A stretch of DNA of 64,000 nucleotides from Vibrio sp. CB1-14 (GCF_040412085.2 NZ_CP115920.1:1426001-1490000); one strand, 5' to 3'; shown: positions 37,532-47,478, counted from the stretch's first letter. Translations and numbers: made by a program. The notes: generated by a model not told the origin, from the letters alone.

Positions 37532-38006
37532 ATTCCTACATGATGCGCTGAGCTTGAGTAAATTTTGTGCAAATTCTTACACAATGATAGCCCTGAGTGA
37601 TAGTCAAGTGTAACAAAGGTCCCACTAGAGCCAAAGTTTCTCAAATTGGGCTAAACTTTAGTAGCAATACTAGATTTCTAGAATAGTGATTTATATCGAT
37701 ATTTTGCAATTATGTAGCGGATAATGTGATAGGTGTTTCATAGTGGGTTAAAGTGGATTTATGCCCATAAATCGGGGGGTTACGTTAGAGATAACTAATG
37801 GTTGTATGATTTGTAACCTAATGATTTTAAAGTTTTTATGATTGACGACGTCGAATCTTCGTCGTAATGTGTTTCGCAAACTATGCGCCCGTGCACGATT
37901 TGTATGGGAGCTTTTAAACGTAAGATGAGGTATGATAGTCAGCCATGCTGCTATCCACTAACCTCAAGTGGTCGCAGAGCCAATAGATAAGTGTGGAGAT
38001 ACAAGT

Positions 38007-38651
38007 TTGATTAATGTTTTCCTTGTAGATGATCACGAACTGGTTCGCACAGGGATACGACGTATTATTGAAGACGTCCGTGGAATGAATGTGGCAGGGG
38101 AAGCTGACAGTGGTGAAGAAGCCGTAAAATGGTGTCGTAGCAACCATGTTGACGTCATTTTAATGGATATGAATATGCCTGGTATTGGTGGACTCGAAGC
38201 GACGAAAAAGATCCTTCGCCATAATCCAGACATTAAGATCATCGTGTTAACTGTGCATACGGAAAACCCATTTCCGACAAAAGTTATGCAGGCAGGTGCC
38301 GCAGGCTACCTGACCAAGGGCGCTGCGCCAGATGAAATGGTGAATGCCATTCGTCTTGTTAACAGCGGCCAGCGCTATATCTCCCCTGAGATTGCTCAGC
38401 AGATGGCGCTTAGCCAATTTTCATCAGCATCAGAAAACCCGTTCAAAGATCTCTCTGAACGTGAACTTCAGATCATGATGATGATTACCAAAGGCCAAAA
38501 GGTAACGGATATCTCAGAGCAATTGAGCTTGAGTCCTAAAACCGTGAATAGCTATAGATATCGACTGTTCAGTAAGCTTGATATCAACGGTGATGTTGAA
38601 CTGACCCACTTAGCGATTCGACATGGAATGCTAGATACTGAGACCTTATAG
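38007..38651 (+). CDS. uvrY: Response regulator VarA/UvrY (GacA family)
   Basis: 214 residues. Receiver domain with phospho-acceptor Asp54 (ILMDMNMPG) and Lys near 105, then a LuxR-type helix-turn-helix (LSERELQIMMMITKGQKV, NSYRYRLFSKL). Very close to E. coli UvrY from residue 1. The start is TTG at 38007 with GGAG six bases upstream; the longer frame from 37968 has no support. Called varA in Vibrio, it activates Csr small RNAs. It overlaps the same operon with uvrC, as in E. coli. Confidence 0.95.
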   Translation: MINVFLVDDHELVRTGIRRIIEDVRGMNVAGEADSGEEAVKWCRSNHVDVILMDMNMPGIGGLEATKKILRHNPDIKIIVLTVHTENPFPTKVMQAGAAGYLTKGAAPDEMVNAIRLVNSGQRYISPEIAQQMALSQFSSASENPFKDLSERELQIMMMITKGQKVTDISEQLSLSPKTVNSYRYRLFSKLDINGDVELTHLAIRHGMLDTETL

Positions 38652-38664
38652 TTGAGACAGTATC

Positions 38665-40499
38665 GTGTCGGAACCCATTTTTGACTCAACATCATTCCTC
38701 AAAACCGTAACTAACCAACCCGGCGTCTACCGTATGTATGACGCCGAGTCGGTCGTTATCTACGTTGGTAAAGCCAAAGACCTCAAAAAGCGCCTTTCTA
38801 GCTACTTCCGCAAGCGAGTAGATAGCGAAAAAACCCGCGCGCTGGTCAGCAACATCCACAAAATCGATGTCACGGTTACACATACCGAAACCGAAGCGTT
38901 GATCCTCGAACACAACTACATCAAGCAGTACCTTCCCAAATACAATGTATTGCTTCGAGATGATAAGTCGTATCCTTATATTTTTCTGTCAGGCCATAAA
39001 CATCCAAGGCTTTCCATGCATCGAGGGGCAAGACGGAAAAAAGGCGAGTACTTTGCCCTTATCCAGACTCTGGAGCCGTGAGACAAACCCTACACTTGCT
39101 ACAAAGGATTTTCCCTGTTCGTCAGTGTGAAGACTCTGTCTATGCCAATCGAAGTCGACCGTGCTTAATGTACCAAATTGGTCGCTGTGCGGGGCCTTGT
39201 GTCAGCACTATCATTTCCGATGATGAGTACGATGAATTGGTTGGTTTACTGCGTTTATTCTTGCAAGGCAAAGACAAAAACGTAGTGCAGATGCTGGTGG
39301 AGAAGATGGATGAGGCGAGTCGCAATCTAGCCTTTGAACAAGCCGCTAAGTACCGTGATCAGATCCAAGCCATCCGACGTGTTCAAGAGCAGCAATTTGT
39401 CTCTGAAGACAGTGACGATGACATGGATGTACTGGGTTTTGCTCAGGAAAATGGTGTGGCTTGTGTCCATATCTTGATGATTCGCCAAGGTAAAATCTTA
39501 GGCAGCCGTAGCCATTTTCCTAAGATCCCAAATAATACAGAGCAAGCTGAAGTCTTTTACAGCTTCTTGAGTCAGTATTACCTTAATCATTCTGAATCAC
39601 GAACGATTCCAACGCGGATCATTCTGAATGACGGTTTGGTTGAAGACGTCAATGACATGTCGAAGGCCCTGACTGAAATTGCCGGTCGCAAGGTTTTATT
39701 CCATATCAACCCAACTGGCGCACGAGGTCGATACCTTAAGCTATCGAACACCAATGCACTTACAGCGATCACCACTAAGATCAACCATAAAATGACGATC
39801 AATCAGCGCTTCAAGGCCCTTCAAGAGGCATTGAGCATTGAGAACATCACTCGCATGGAATGTTTCGATATCAGTCATACCATGGGTGAGAACACCATTG
39901 CCTCTTGTGTTGTATTCAATCAAGAGGGGCCGGTGAAACAAGAGTATCGCCGATACAACATCACAGGTATAACCGGTGGCGATGACTACGCCGCAATGGG
40001 GCAAGTCCTTGAGCGTCGCTATTCGAAGCAAATCGATGTCGACAAAATCCCCGATATTATCTTTATAGATGGTGGTAAAGGGCAGCTCAATCGCGCTGTT
40101 GATATTGTGTCTGAATACTGGGACGATTGGCCGAAGCGCCCACTAATGATGGGTATTGCTAAAGGTGTAACTCGTAAACCGGGTCTGGAGACTTTAATTA
40201 CTCCTGAAGGGCGAGAGTTTAATTTACCGAGTGACGCGCCAGCGCTGCATCTTATACAGCATATTCGTGATGAGAGCCACAATCATGCGATTGCGGGACA
40301 TAGAGCAAAACGTGCGAAAGCTCGTCGTACCAGTCCGTTAGAGGGAATTGAAGGTATCGTCCCGAAACGTCGCCAGTCATTGCTGAAATACATGGGTGGC
40401 TTACAAGAGCTGAAACGTGCAAGTGTAGAAGAAATCGCCAAAATACCAGGAATTAGCAAATCTTTGGCAGAAAACATCTATCAAGCATTGAAACAGTGA
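38665..40499 (+). pseudogene. uvrC: Excinuclease ABC subunit C, disrupted by a one-base deletion
   Basis: The GIY-YIG nuclease start ([20 protein letters not shown]) runs in one frame to a stop at 39081, after which the remaining protein, with the UVR motif, endonuclease domain and C-terminal helix-hairpin-helix, continues in the next frame from 39078. The frame breaks at 39052-39058: TTTGCCC where TTTGGCCC would give the conserved [17 protein letters not shown]. Restoring one G gives 611 residues, the family length. GTG start at 38665. The second part alone lacks the N-terminal nuclease. It could be real loss or an assembly error. Confidence 0.9.
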
Positions 40500-40547
40500 T
40501 GAAAATCCCGCAACATAAACAGGCAGTAAAATAGAGCCGATAATAAT

Positions 40548-41102
40548 ATGCGTTTAAACATCCCTAACATTTTGTCTTTGTTGAGATTATTTCTCATCCC
40601 CGTGTTCGTCGTTGCTTTCTACCTTCCGTATAGTTGGGCGCCGTTTGCCGCCGCTATGATTTTCTGGGTGGCAGGCTTCACTGACTGGCTCGATGGGATG
40701 TTAGCGAGAAAGCTTGGGCAAACGTCCCGTTTTGGTGCTTTCATTGATCCGGTCGCGGATAAAGTCCTAGTGGCCACCGCACTCATTCTCATCACTGAAC
40801 ATTACCATTCCATTTGGGTCACCATTCCTGCTGTGACCATGATTGCCCGAGAAATCATTATTTCAGCACTGCGTGAGTGGATGGCCGAGATTGGCAAACG
40901 AGCAAGTGTGGCAGTGTCTTGGGTGGGCAAGGTCAAGACTGTTTCTCAAATGTTTGCGCTCTGGGTTCTTATTTGGCGTTATGACGATTGGATGATTTGG
41001 GTAGGTTATGTGGCGCTGTATGTCGCGACTGTTTTGACTTACTGGTCAATGATGCAATACCTAGCGGCAGCAAAAGACGATTTGCTTAATGCAGATGAGT
41101 AG
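40548..41102 (+). CDS. pgsA: CDP-diacylglycerol-glycerol-3-phosphate 3-phosphatidyltransferase
   Basis: 184 residues, integral membrane, CDP-alcohol phosphatidyltransferase family. The catalytic motif D-x2-DG-x2-AR-x8-G-x3-D-x3-D is complete ([12 protein letters not shown] then [11 protein letters not shown], residues about 44-70). Makes phosphatidylglycerophosphate, the committed step to phosphatidylglycerol. Follows uvrC by 48 bases and precedes the tRNA cluster, a conserved gamma-proteobacterial order. Confidence 0.96.
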   Translation: MRLNIPNILSLLRLFLIPVFVVAFYLPYSWAPFAAAMIFWVAGFTDWLDGMLARKLGQTSRFGAFIDPVADKVLVATALILITEHYHSIWVTIPAVTMIAREIIISALREWMAEIGKRASVAVSWVGKVKTVSQMFALWVLIWRYDDWMIWVGYVALYVATVLTYWSMMQYLAAAKDDLLNADE

Positions 41103-41323
41103 TTAGCGGATTACTTCAACAGTATTTAGCACAGTATGAAATTTGCAGGAGTAGGTGCCATAAGGACTAAAAGTCGACTCAAATCAAACGTCTCGGCTAG
41201 GTGTCTTTTGGTAAGTTGACAAGTTTACTAGACCTAAATGTGCATGTTTTTGCTAGAAAATTGAGCAAATTAGCGGTTTTTGGGTATTTCTTGGTCAAAC
41301 GATTCAAAATATCAAAAAACGTG

Positions 41324-41351
41324 TTGACTCATTTTCCTGATTGCGTAAAAT
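41324..41351 (+). promoter_or_regulatory. Promoter of the tRNA cluster
   Basis: TTGACT, 16-base spacer, TAAAAT, followed by GCCTCCC, a GC-rich discriminator typical of stringently controlled stable-RNA promoters. About 65 bases upstream of the first tRNA. Confidence 0.75.
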
Positions 41352-41418
41352 GCCTCCCGTACTCAAGAGGAACTGCTTAAAACGAAAGTGAAGAGCAAAA
41401 CTTCAAGAGTAACAAAAA

Positions 41419-41492
41419 GGCGCCTTGGCAGAGTGGCTATGCAGCGGATTGCAAATCCGTGGACCTCGGTTCGACTCCGGGAGGCGCCTCCA
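41419..41492 (+). tRNA. tRNA-Cys (GCA)
   Basis: 74-nt cloverleaf with acceptor GGCGCC/GGCGCC, anticodon GCA within GATTGCAAATC, T-loop TTCGACTCC and encoded CCA. Confidence 0.96.
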
Positions 41493-41510
41493 TTCTCTCT
41501 TAGAGAATAT

Positions 41511-41586
41511 GCGACACTAGCTCAGTTGGTAGAGCGCAACCTTGCCAAGGTTGAGGTCACGAGTTCGAACCTCGTGTGTCGCTCCA
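41511..41586 (+). tRNA. tRNA-Gly (GCC), copy 1
   Basis: 76-nt cloverleaf with acceptor GCGACAC/GTGTCGC, anticodon GCC in CTTGCCAAG, T-loop TTCGAAC and encoded CCA. Confidence 0.96.
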
Positions 41587-41650
41587 AATATAGTGATATG
41601 GCCTTGAAGGCGGTATCAAGATGGTGTCTCCATCGCAAAGGATTTTGCGT

Positions 41651-41737
41651 GCCCTGGTGGTGGAATTGGTAGACACAAGGGATTTAAAATCCCTCGACGT
41701 TCGCGTTGTGCCGGTTCAAGTCCGGCCCGGGGCACCA
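41651..41737 (+). tRNA. tRNA-Leu (TAA)
   Basis: 87-nt class II tRNA with long variable arm (CGACGTTCGCGTTGTG), anticodon TAA in GATTTAAAATC, T-loop TTCAAGTCC, encoded CCA. Confidence 0.95.
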
Positions 41738-41763
41738 TCTCAATTTAGTCTGAAAAGACAAAT

Positions 41764-41839
41764 GCGACACTAGCTCAGTTGGTAGAGCGCAACCTTGCCA
41801 AGGTTGAGGTCACGAGTTCGAACCTCGTGTGTCGCTCCA
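41764..41839 (+). tRNA. tRNA-Gly (GCC), copy 2
   Basis: Identical to copy 1 over its 76 nt, giving two GCC glycine genes 253 bases apart with tRNA-Leu between them. Confidence 0.96.
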
Positions 41840-41845
41840 AACACT

Positions 41846-41875
41846 AAAACCCCAGCAGAAATGCTGGGGTTTTCT
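41846..41875 (+). terminator. Terminator of the tRNA cluster
   Basis: AAAACCCCAGCA/TGCTGGGGTTTT stem with GAAA loop, then CTTG. Confidence 0.9.
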
Positions 41876-41954
41876 TGTTTCTAGCGATGTGCATTAGTCT
41901 CGCCTGAGGTCCCGGTTTGGGAATGAGGTGAACCTCGTGCCCGCATCCGGTCGA

Positions 41955-42003
41955 GTCGCTCCAAACACTAAAGCCTCAGCAAAAATGCTGAGGCTTTCTT
42001 GTT
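41955..42003 (+). repeat. Degenerate duplicate of tRNA-Gly 3' end and its terminator
   Basis: GTCGCTCCAAACACTAAA (41955-41972) repeats the 3' end and tail of tRNA-Gly copy 2, followed by a second hairpin AAGCCTCAGC/GCTGAGGCTT that parallels the first terminator but with paired base changes. Upstream, GAACCTCGTG (41931-41940) is another tRNA-Gly fragment with unrelated sequence between. It looks like a decayed third tRNA-Gly unit. Confidence 0.7.
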
Positions 42004-42078
42004 TTAGCCTTTATCTTACTGATTCTTTTTGCAATGATGTCCGTACTAAAAGCACTCTAATCGTTAATCGAGGCCTCT

Positions 42079-42801
42079 ATGTTTACCGGTATTATTCAAT
42101 CCGTCGCCACCATTGATAAAATTACAGATCTTAATGGTATCCGTACTTTTGAAATTGACTTTGAAGAAGGCTTTTGTGTCGATGTCGAAATTGGCGCTAG
42201 TATTGCTGTGGATGGTGTCTGCCTAACGGTAACCGAGATCCAAACCGACAAGCGTTTATCGTTCGATGTCATGCTGCAGAGTCTCAACATCACCACACTG
42301 AGTTCATTTGAACAAGGGCAAGTAATCAATGTTGAACGTGCGGCTAAAGATGGTGCGGAAATTGGTGGTCACCCGCTATCGGGGCATGTGGACTTTAAAA
42401 CGCCTCTAGTGGCCGTAGAACAGCAAGAAGACAACTATCGCATCAAATTCCAACTGCCCAAAGAGTGGAAACCTTATGTATTCCCTAAGGGTTATATCGC
42501 AATCAATGGCGCGAGTTTGACTGTGTCTGAGGTCGATAAACAAGAGGGCTGGTTCGATGTTTGGCTTATCCCAGAGACTCGCCGCATGACGACTTTTGAA
42601 GGCAAGGGTGTGGGCGATGACGTTAATATCGAAATTGAAAGGGGTACGCAAGTTGTCGTCGATACGGTGCGAGACACTATCGCAGAAACATTAGGGCCGC
42701 TTCTACCTATGTTTGAAAAGTTCTTAGAGCAGAATGGTGTGGATGTAGACGCGATTGGCCATGCGACTACTAAGAGCTTGAGCGATAAGAAAGATCAGTA
42801 A
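42079..42801 (+). CDS. Riboflavin synthase-like protein (alpha subunit family)
   Basis: 240 residues, two lumazine-binding barrel repeats. N-barrel starts MFTGIIQSV and has DGVCLTVTEI; C-barrel has KGYIAINGASLTVSEV and LIPETRR. GHPLSGHVDF links the barrels. The key residues of riboflavin synthase are in place, so it may convert two lumazines to riboflavin rather than being a lumazine-binding antenna. It carries about 25 extra C-terminal residues and no rib operon genes adjoin. GAGG is well spaced before the ATG. ribE is likely elsewhere too. Confidence 0.82.
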   Translation: MFTGIIQSVATIDKITDLNGIRTFEIDFEEGFCVDVEIGASIAVDGVCLTVTEIQTDKRLSFDVMLQSLNITTLSSFEQGQVINVERAAKDGAEIGGHPLSGHVDFKTPLVAVEQQEDNYRIKFQLPKEWKPYVFPKGYIAINGASLTVSEVDKQEGWFDVWLIPETRRMTTFEGKGVGDDVNIEIERGTQVVVDTVRDTIAETLGPLLPMFEKFLEQNGVDVDAIGHATTKSLSDKKDQ

Positions 42802-42808
42802 ACATGTT

Positions 42809-42842
42809 AAAAAAAGCCGCCTCCAACGAGGTGGCTTTTTTT
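42809..42842 (+). terminator. Rho-independent terminator of the riboflavin synthase-like gene
   Basis: AAAAAAGCC-G-CCTC / GAGG-T-GGCTTTTTT stem with one G-T pair and CAAC loop, then T-run. Confidence 0.92.
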
Positions 42843-42966
42843 ATGGTATAGGTTTGATATCGTTAACAAATGCTTTATAAATTGAGCAATACTTCCACTG
42901 ATAAAACGGTTGCGATGATAATGAGTTTTATGTTACTTTCCCGCCCAATCTCGGAATGAATCTGGG

Positions 42967-43068
42967 GGATACGCGTCGTAACCATTCAAGCTGATTGTGA
43001 TACGACGTAGGGTAGGTACTGGTTATGCCAATAATCAGTAGACGGGATACTGATGCCTGGACAGGCAT
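42967..43068 (+). other. Three consecutive hairpins in the long leader of the norspermidine operon
   Basis: Within the 460-bp gap before the aminotransferase/decarboxylase gene: CGTCGTA with TACGACG (42974-43007), CTGGTTAT with ATAATCAG (43019-43038), and ATGCCTG with CAGGCAT (43053-43068). No ORF is present in this gap. It might be a structured 5' leader or a small RNA. Nothing else was recognised in 43069-43302. Confidence 0.35.
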
Positions 43069-43302
43069 ATTTATGGGAAACCCAACATTGAAACACATTA
43101 ACTCTCACTCAAAAATCAGCTTTGTACTTCCAAACTGTGTATTACGCGTAAATCGTAGTATCACAGAGCCTTGATTCTCAACATCGATCTATTTTCCTAG
43201 CGCGTTTGCGTTGGGCTTCGTCACATCTGTTATTCAGGTGGGGCTCGTTTTGTTGTTCGCGTAACAGCTAATTCTGTGCGCGTAAAATCAGGTTACAAGT
43301 AA

Positions 43303-46200
43303 ATGAGTACAGCATTCGAATTTGATTCCAAAGAATTCGCGTCTTCGATTTCCGTGCAAGTTCCGCATGTCGAAGGCACCTACGATCTGACCCCAGATCA
43401 AGTTCTACTAGACCAAGCTGAGCATGAATCAGAAGTACGTTCGTATCCGCGACGTCTTCCGATTGCCATTAAGCGCGCTTATGGTGCCTTAGTGGAAGAT
43501 ACTCGTGGTCAAATCTTCTTAGACTGTTTAGCCGGTGCAGGCACCTTGGCGATGGGGTATAACCACCCTGAAATAAACCAAGCTCTAAAAGAGCAGCTAG
43601 ATTCTGGTCTGCCATACCAAACGCTCGATATCACTACAGAAGCTAAAGACCGCTTTATCAAACGCGTAAAAGGCTTCCTGCCAGAGCAGTTTGCTGTGGA
43701 TTCAGTGATTCAGTTTTGCGGCCCTTCTGGGGCTGACGCAGTGGAGGCGGCCATCAAGCTTGCCAAGCAAACTACCGGTCGCAACACCATGTTTGCCTTC
43801 CGCGGTGCGTATCATGGCATGACGAATGGCACCATGGGCATGATGGGTAATCTTGGTACTAAGGCGCGTCGCACCGGACTGATGTCCGATGTGCACTTTA
43901 TGCCATTCCCGTACAGTCTGCGTTGTCCGTTTGGACTCGGTGGCGATGCGGGCGCTAAGCAAAGCATTCGCTACATTGAGCGTCTTCTCAATGACGACGA
44001 AGCAGGCATCATGAAACCTGCGGCAATCATTGTTGAGCCAGTGCAAGGTGAAGGTGGCGTGATCCCGGCTCCGGCGTTTTGGCTCAAAGAGCTGCGCAGG
44101 ATCTGTGATGAACATGAAATTCTACTGATTCTGGATGAGATCCAGTGCGGTGTGGGTAAAACGGGTTACCGATTTGCCTTCGAAGAAGCGGGAATCAGCC
44201 CAGATATCCTTTGTCTTTCCAAAGCGATTGGTGGCGGTTTGCCAATGTCGATCTTGGTGTTCAACAAAAGTGTCGATACCTGGAATGCTGGTGAACACAC
44301 AGGGACATTCCGTGGTAACCAATTAGCGATGGTGTCGGGTGCGAAAGCGCTTGAGATCATCGAGCGAGATAACCTTGTCGAGCACGCCAGTATTGCAGGC
44401 GAATATCTGCGCCTTGGTCTAAACAAAATCAAAGATCGCGTGAACTGCATTGCCGAAGTTCGCGGCAAAGGCCTGATGCTAGGCGTTGAAATCGTTAAAC
44501 CAAGCGGCGAACACAACAAGTTTGGTGAGCCTGTTGCTGATGGCGGGCTGACACTCGCGATTCAACGCGCTGCGCTCGAGCGCGGTCTAATGGTTGAAAA
44601 AGGTGGTCGTGACGGCTCAGTCATTCGTTTTCTGCCACCACTTATCATAAGCTTTGAGCAGATTGACTTTGCGCTGCGCACTATCGAAGAGGCGATCATT
44701 GTTGCTGGCGGCGGCGAGAAAACCGAGCAAGAGGCGAAGGAATCTAGCTGGCGAAAGCACTTCATCCATACTGGTGAGCAAGGTGCCACTGAGTTTGCCC
44801 AGGTGATGAATCACACCACTCAAGCGATGAAAGAAGTGTTTGAGAAGGTCAGCAAACCATACTCTGGGTTGGATCCGAAAACGCTCGAACACCTTATCAA
44901 TGACGTCAATCTTGATAGTCAAAACAACAGCCTACAAAGCGTTGTGGATGAAACAGCAGGACTTGTTGCTGAGCACTCAATCTTCACTCAACACCCAGAC
45001 TGTATTGCTCATTTGCACACGCCTCCGCTGATGCCTGCGGTAGCAGCAGAAGCCATGATTGCGGCGCTAAACCAGTCAATGGATTCTTGGGATCAAGCAT
45101 CTGCAGCAACGTATGTTGAGCAAAAGGTGTTGGATTGGCTGTGTGAGCGTTATGGGCTTGGCGAAAGTGCGGATGGCATTTTCACCAGTGGTGGTACGCA
45201 AAGTAACTTGATGGGTTTACTGCTCGCTCGTGACCGTATTGCGGATATCACTGACGGTCACTCTATTCAGAAACTGGGTCTGCCAAGCTACGCCGATAAA
45301 CTGCGTATCGTATGCTCAGACAAGTCACACTTCACGGTACAAAAGTCAGCGTCACTGCTTGGTCTTGGTGAAAAAGCGGTGCACTGCGTAGCAACTCACG
45401 ACAATGGCACGATTAAGACAGATGCCTTGCTCGCTGATATCACAGCACTTAAGGAAGAAGGACTCATCCCGTTTGCATTGGTTGGCACCGCTGGCACTAC
45501 AGACCACGGCGCGATTGATGACCTAGCTGCCCTTGCCGATATCGCCGCTCAGTTTGGTCTTTGGTTCCATGTTGATAGTGCTTATGGCGGCGCTCTGATT
45601 TTGAGCAGTCATAAAGATAAGCTCCAAGGCATCGAAAAAGCCGATTCCGTGAGTGTTGATTTCCATAAGCTGTTCTATCAAACCATCAGCTGTGGCTCAC
45701 TGCTTGTTAAAGACAAAGCTAACTTCAAATACCTGCTTCATCATGCTGATTACCTCAATCGCGAACATGACGAGCTGCCTAACTTGGTTGATAAATCTAT
45801 CGCAACAACCAAGCGTTTTGATGCTCTGAAAGTCTTTATGACGATGCAAAACGTCGGCCCAGATGCGTTAGGTGAGATGTACGATCATCTGATGGATCAA
45901 ACTCAGCAAGTGGCCCAGTTGGTCGAAGCTCACCCTCAGTTTGAGCTGTTGGCTAAGCCGTCTCTATCGACTGTACTCTTTAGGGCGACAAACACAGAAG
46001 CCGCTGACTTAGAGCAACTCAATAAAACGATTCGTATCGAAGCGCTAACTCGCGGTGTGGCGGTACTAGGGGAAACCGTCGTAAACGGTCATTCGGCACT
46101 GAAATTTACAATTCTAAACCCTTGCTTGAAGCTATCGGATTTTGAGGCGCTTCTAAACAATATTCATCAATTAGCCCTTGAGCTAACTAACTCTCACTAA
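43303..46200 (+). CDS. Diaminobutyrate aminotransferase / diaminobutyrate decarboxylase fusion
   Basis: 965 residues. Residues 1-460: class III aminotransferase with PLP Lys307 in LSKAIGGGLPM. Residues 490-965: group II PLP decarboxylase with PLP Lys789 in DFHKLFYQT. It makes 1,3-diaminopropane from aspartate semialdehyde via L-2,4-diaminobutyrate, the first stage of norspermidine synthesis in Vibrio (VC1625-type fusion). The two enzymes are separate genes in many other bacteria. Upstream gap holds three hairpins; next gene starts 21 bases later. Confidence 0.95.
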   Translation: MSTAFEFDSKEFASSISVQVPHVEGTYDLTPDQVLLDQAEHESEVRSYPRRLPIAIKRAYGALVEDTRGQIFLDCLAGAGTLAMGYNHPEINQALKEQLDSGLPYQTLDITTEAKDRFIKRVKGFLPEQFAVDSVIQFCGPSGADAVEAAIKLAKQTTGRNTMFAFRGAYHGMTNGTMGMMGNLGTKARRTGLMSDVHFMPFPYSLRCPFGLGGDAGAKQSIRYIERLLNDDEAGIMKPAAIIVEPVQGEGGVIPAPAFWLKELRRICDEHEILLILDEIQCGVGKTGYRFAFEEAGISPDILCLSKAIGGGLPMSILVFNKSVDTWNAGEHTGTFRGNQLAMVSGAKALEIIERDNLVEHASIAGEYLRLGLNKIKDRVNCIAEVRGKGLMLGVEIVKPSGEHNKFGEPVADGGLTLAIQRAALERGLMVEKGGRDGSVIRFLPPLIISFEQIDFALRTIEEAIIVAGGGEKTEQEAKESSWRKHFIHTGEQGATEFAQVMNHTTQAMKEVFEKVSKPYSGLDPKTLEHLINDVNLDSQNNSLQSVVDETAGLVAEHSIFTQHPDCIAHLHTPPLMPAVAAEAMIAALNQSMDSWDQASAATYVEQKVLDWLCERYGLGESADGIFTSGGTQSNLMGLLLARDRIADITDGHSIQKLGLPSYADKLRIVCSDKSHFTVQKSASLLGLGEKAVHCVATHDNGTIKTDALLADITALKEEGLIPFALVGTAGTTDHGAIDDLAALADIAAQFGLWFHVDSAYGGALILSSHKDKLQGIEKADSVSVDFHKLFYQTISCGSLLVKDKANFKYLLHHADYLNREHDELPNLVDKSIATTKRFDALKVFMTMQNVGPDALGEMYDHLMDQTQQVAQLVEAHPQFELLAKPSLSTVLFRATNTEAADLEQLNKTIRIEALTRGVAVLGETVVNGHSALKFTILNPCLKLSDFEALLNNIHQLALELTNSH

Positions 46201-46221
46201 GAGAAAAAGGAAACAAAACAA

Positions 46222-47466
46222 ATGGCAATTCTACAAATTGGTGCTGGTGGTGTTGGTTGGGTAGTCGCACACAAAGCGGCTCAAAACAACGATGTATTGG
46301 GTGATATCACTATCGCTTCACGCACTGTAGCGAAATGCGAAAAAATCATCGAGTCAATCAAGGGCAAAAATAACCTTAAAGATCCAGGTAAAAAGCTGGA
46401 AGCGCGTGCCGTTAATGCGGACGACGTTGAAGCGCTTGTTGCTTTGATCAATGAAGTAAAACCGGATCTCGTGATCAACGCTGGCCCTCCTTGGGTGAAC
46501 ATCACCATCATGGAAGCGTGTCTACAAGCGAAGGTGTCTTACCTAGATACATCCGTTGCGGTTGACCTCTGTTCTGAAGGCCAACAAGTACCACAAGCGT
46601 ACGATTGGCAGTGGGGTTTCCGCGACAAGTTCAAAGAAGCAGGTATCACAGGCATCTTAGGTGCGGGGTTTGATCCAGGTGTAGTAAGTGTTTTTGCGGC
46701 ATACGCTGTTAAGCACTTGTTCGATGAGATTGATACCATCGATGTGATGGACGTCAACGCAGGTGATCACGGTAAGAAGTTCGCGACAAACTTCGATCCA
46801 GAAACCAACATGCTTGAAATCCAAGGTGACTCTTTCTACTGGGAAAACGGTGAGTGGAAACAAGTCGAATGTCACTCTCGCATGCTTGAGTTTGATTTCC
46901 CGCTAGTCGGTAAACACAAGGTTTACTCTATGGCGCACGATGAAGTGCGTTCAATGCAAGAGTTTATCCCAGCGAAACGTATTGAGTTTTGGATGGGTTT
47001 CGGTGACAGCTACCTAAACTACTTCAACTGCATGCGCGATATCGGCCTACTAAGCCCAGACCCGCTAACACTGCACGACGGTACAGTCGTACAGCCATTG
47101 CACGTGCTTAAAGCACTACTGCCAGACCCAACCTCTCTAGCACCGGGCTACACAGGTAAAACGTGTATTGGTACTTGGGTTCAAGGTAAGAAAGACGGTA
47201 AAGAGCGTTCAGTCTTTATCTATAACAATGCTGACCACGAAGTGGCGTATGACGACGTTGAACACCAAGCAATTTCTTACACCACGGGTGTTCCGGCTAT
47301 TACTGCGGCACTTCAGTATTTCCGTGGTAAGTGGGCAGAGGCTGGCGTGTTTAACATGGAACAGCTAGACCCAGATCCGTTCTTGGAGACAATGCCAGAG
47401 ATTGGCTTGGATTGGCATGTTCAAGAGTTGGAAGTAGGTGCGCCGGATATTCAGGTTTTGAAGTAG
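46222..47466 (+). CDS. Carboxynorspermidine dehydrogenase
   Basis: 414 residues, saccharopine-dehydrogenase family. Rossmann start MAILQIGAGGVGWVVAHKA; C-terminal domain with NVNAGDHGKKF. It joins aspartate semialdehyde to diaminopropane by reductive condensation giving carboxynorspermidine, which NspC then decarboxylates. AAGGAAA before the ATG. Preferred codons suggest high expression. Separated from nspC by a 124-bp palindromic repeat. Confidence 0.93.
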   Translation: MAILQIGAGGVGWVVAHKAAQNNDVLGDITIASRTVAKCEKIIESIKGKNNLKDPGKKLEARAVNADDVEALVALINEVKPDLVINAGPPWVNITIMEACLQAKVSYLDTSVAVDLCSEGQQVPQAYDWQWGFRDKFKEAGITGILGAGFDPGVVSVFAAYAVKHLFDEIDTIDVMDVNAGDHGKKFATNFDPETNMLEIQGDSFYWENGEWKQVECHSRMLEFDFPLVGKHKVYSMAHDEVRSMQEFIPAKRIEFWMGFGDSYLNYFNCMRDIGLLSPDPLTLHDGTVVQPLHVLKALLPDPTSLAPGYTGKTCIGTWVQGKKDGKERSVFIYNNADHEVAYDDVEHQAISYTTGVPAITAALQYFRGKWAEAGVFNMEQLDPDPFLETMPEIGLDWHVQELEVGAPDIQVLK

Positions 47467-47478
47467 GGGTTTAAGAGC

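Noticed and set aside
37532..38006. LexA box upstream of polB
   Set aside because: No CTGT-N8-ACAG site was found by reading; SOS control cannot be supported here.
39040..39081. Programmed frameshift in uvrC
   Set aside because: The break site TTTGCCC is not a slippery heptamer and no downstream pseudoknot is apparent; a true one-base deletion explains the data better. The A6 run nearby remains a weak alternative.
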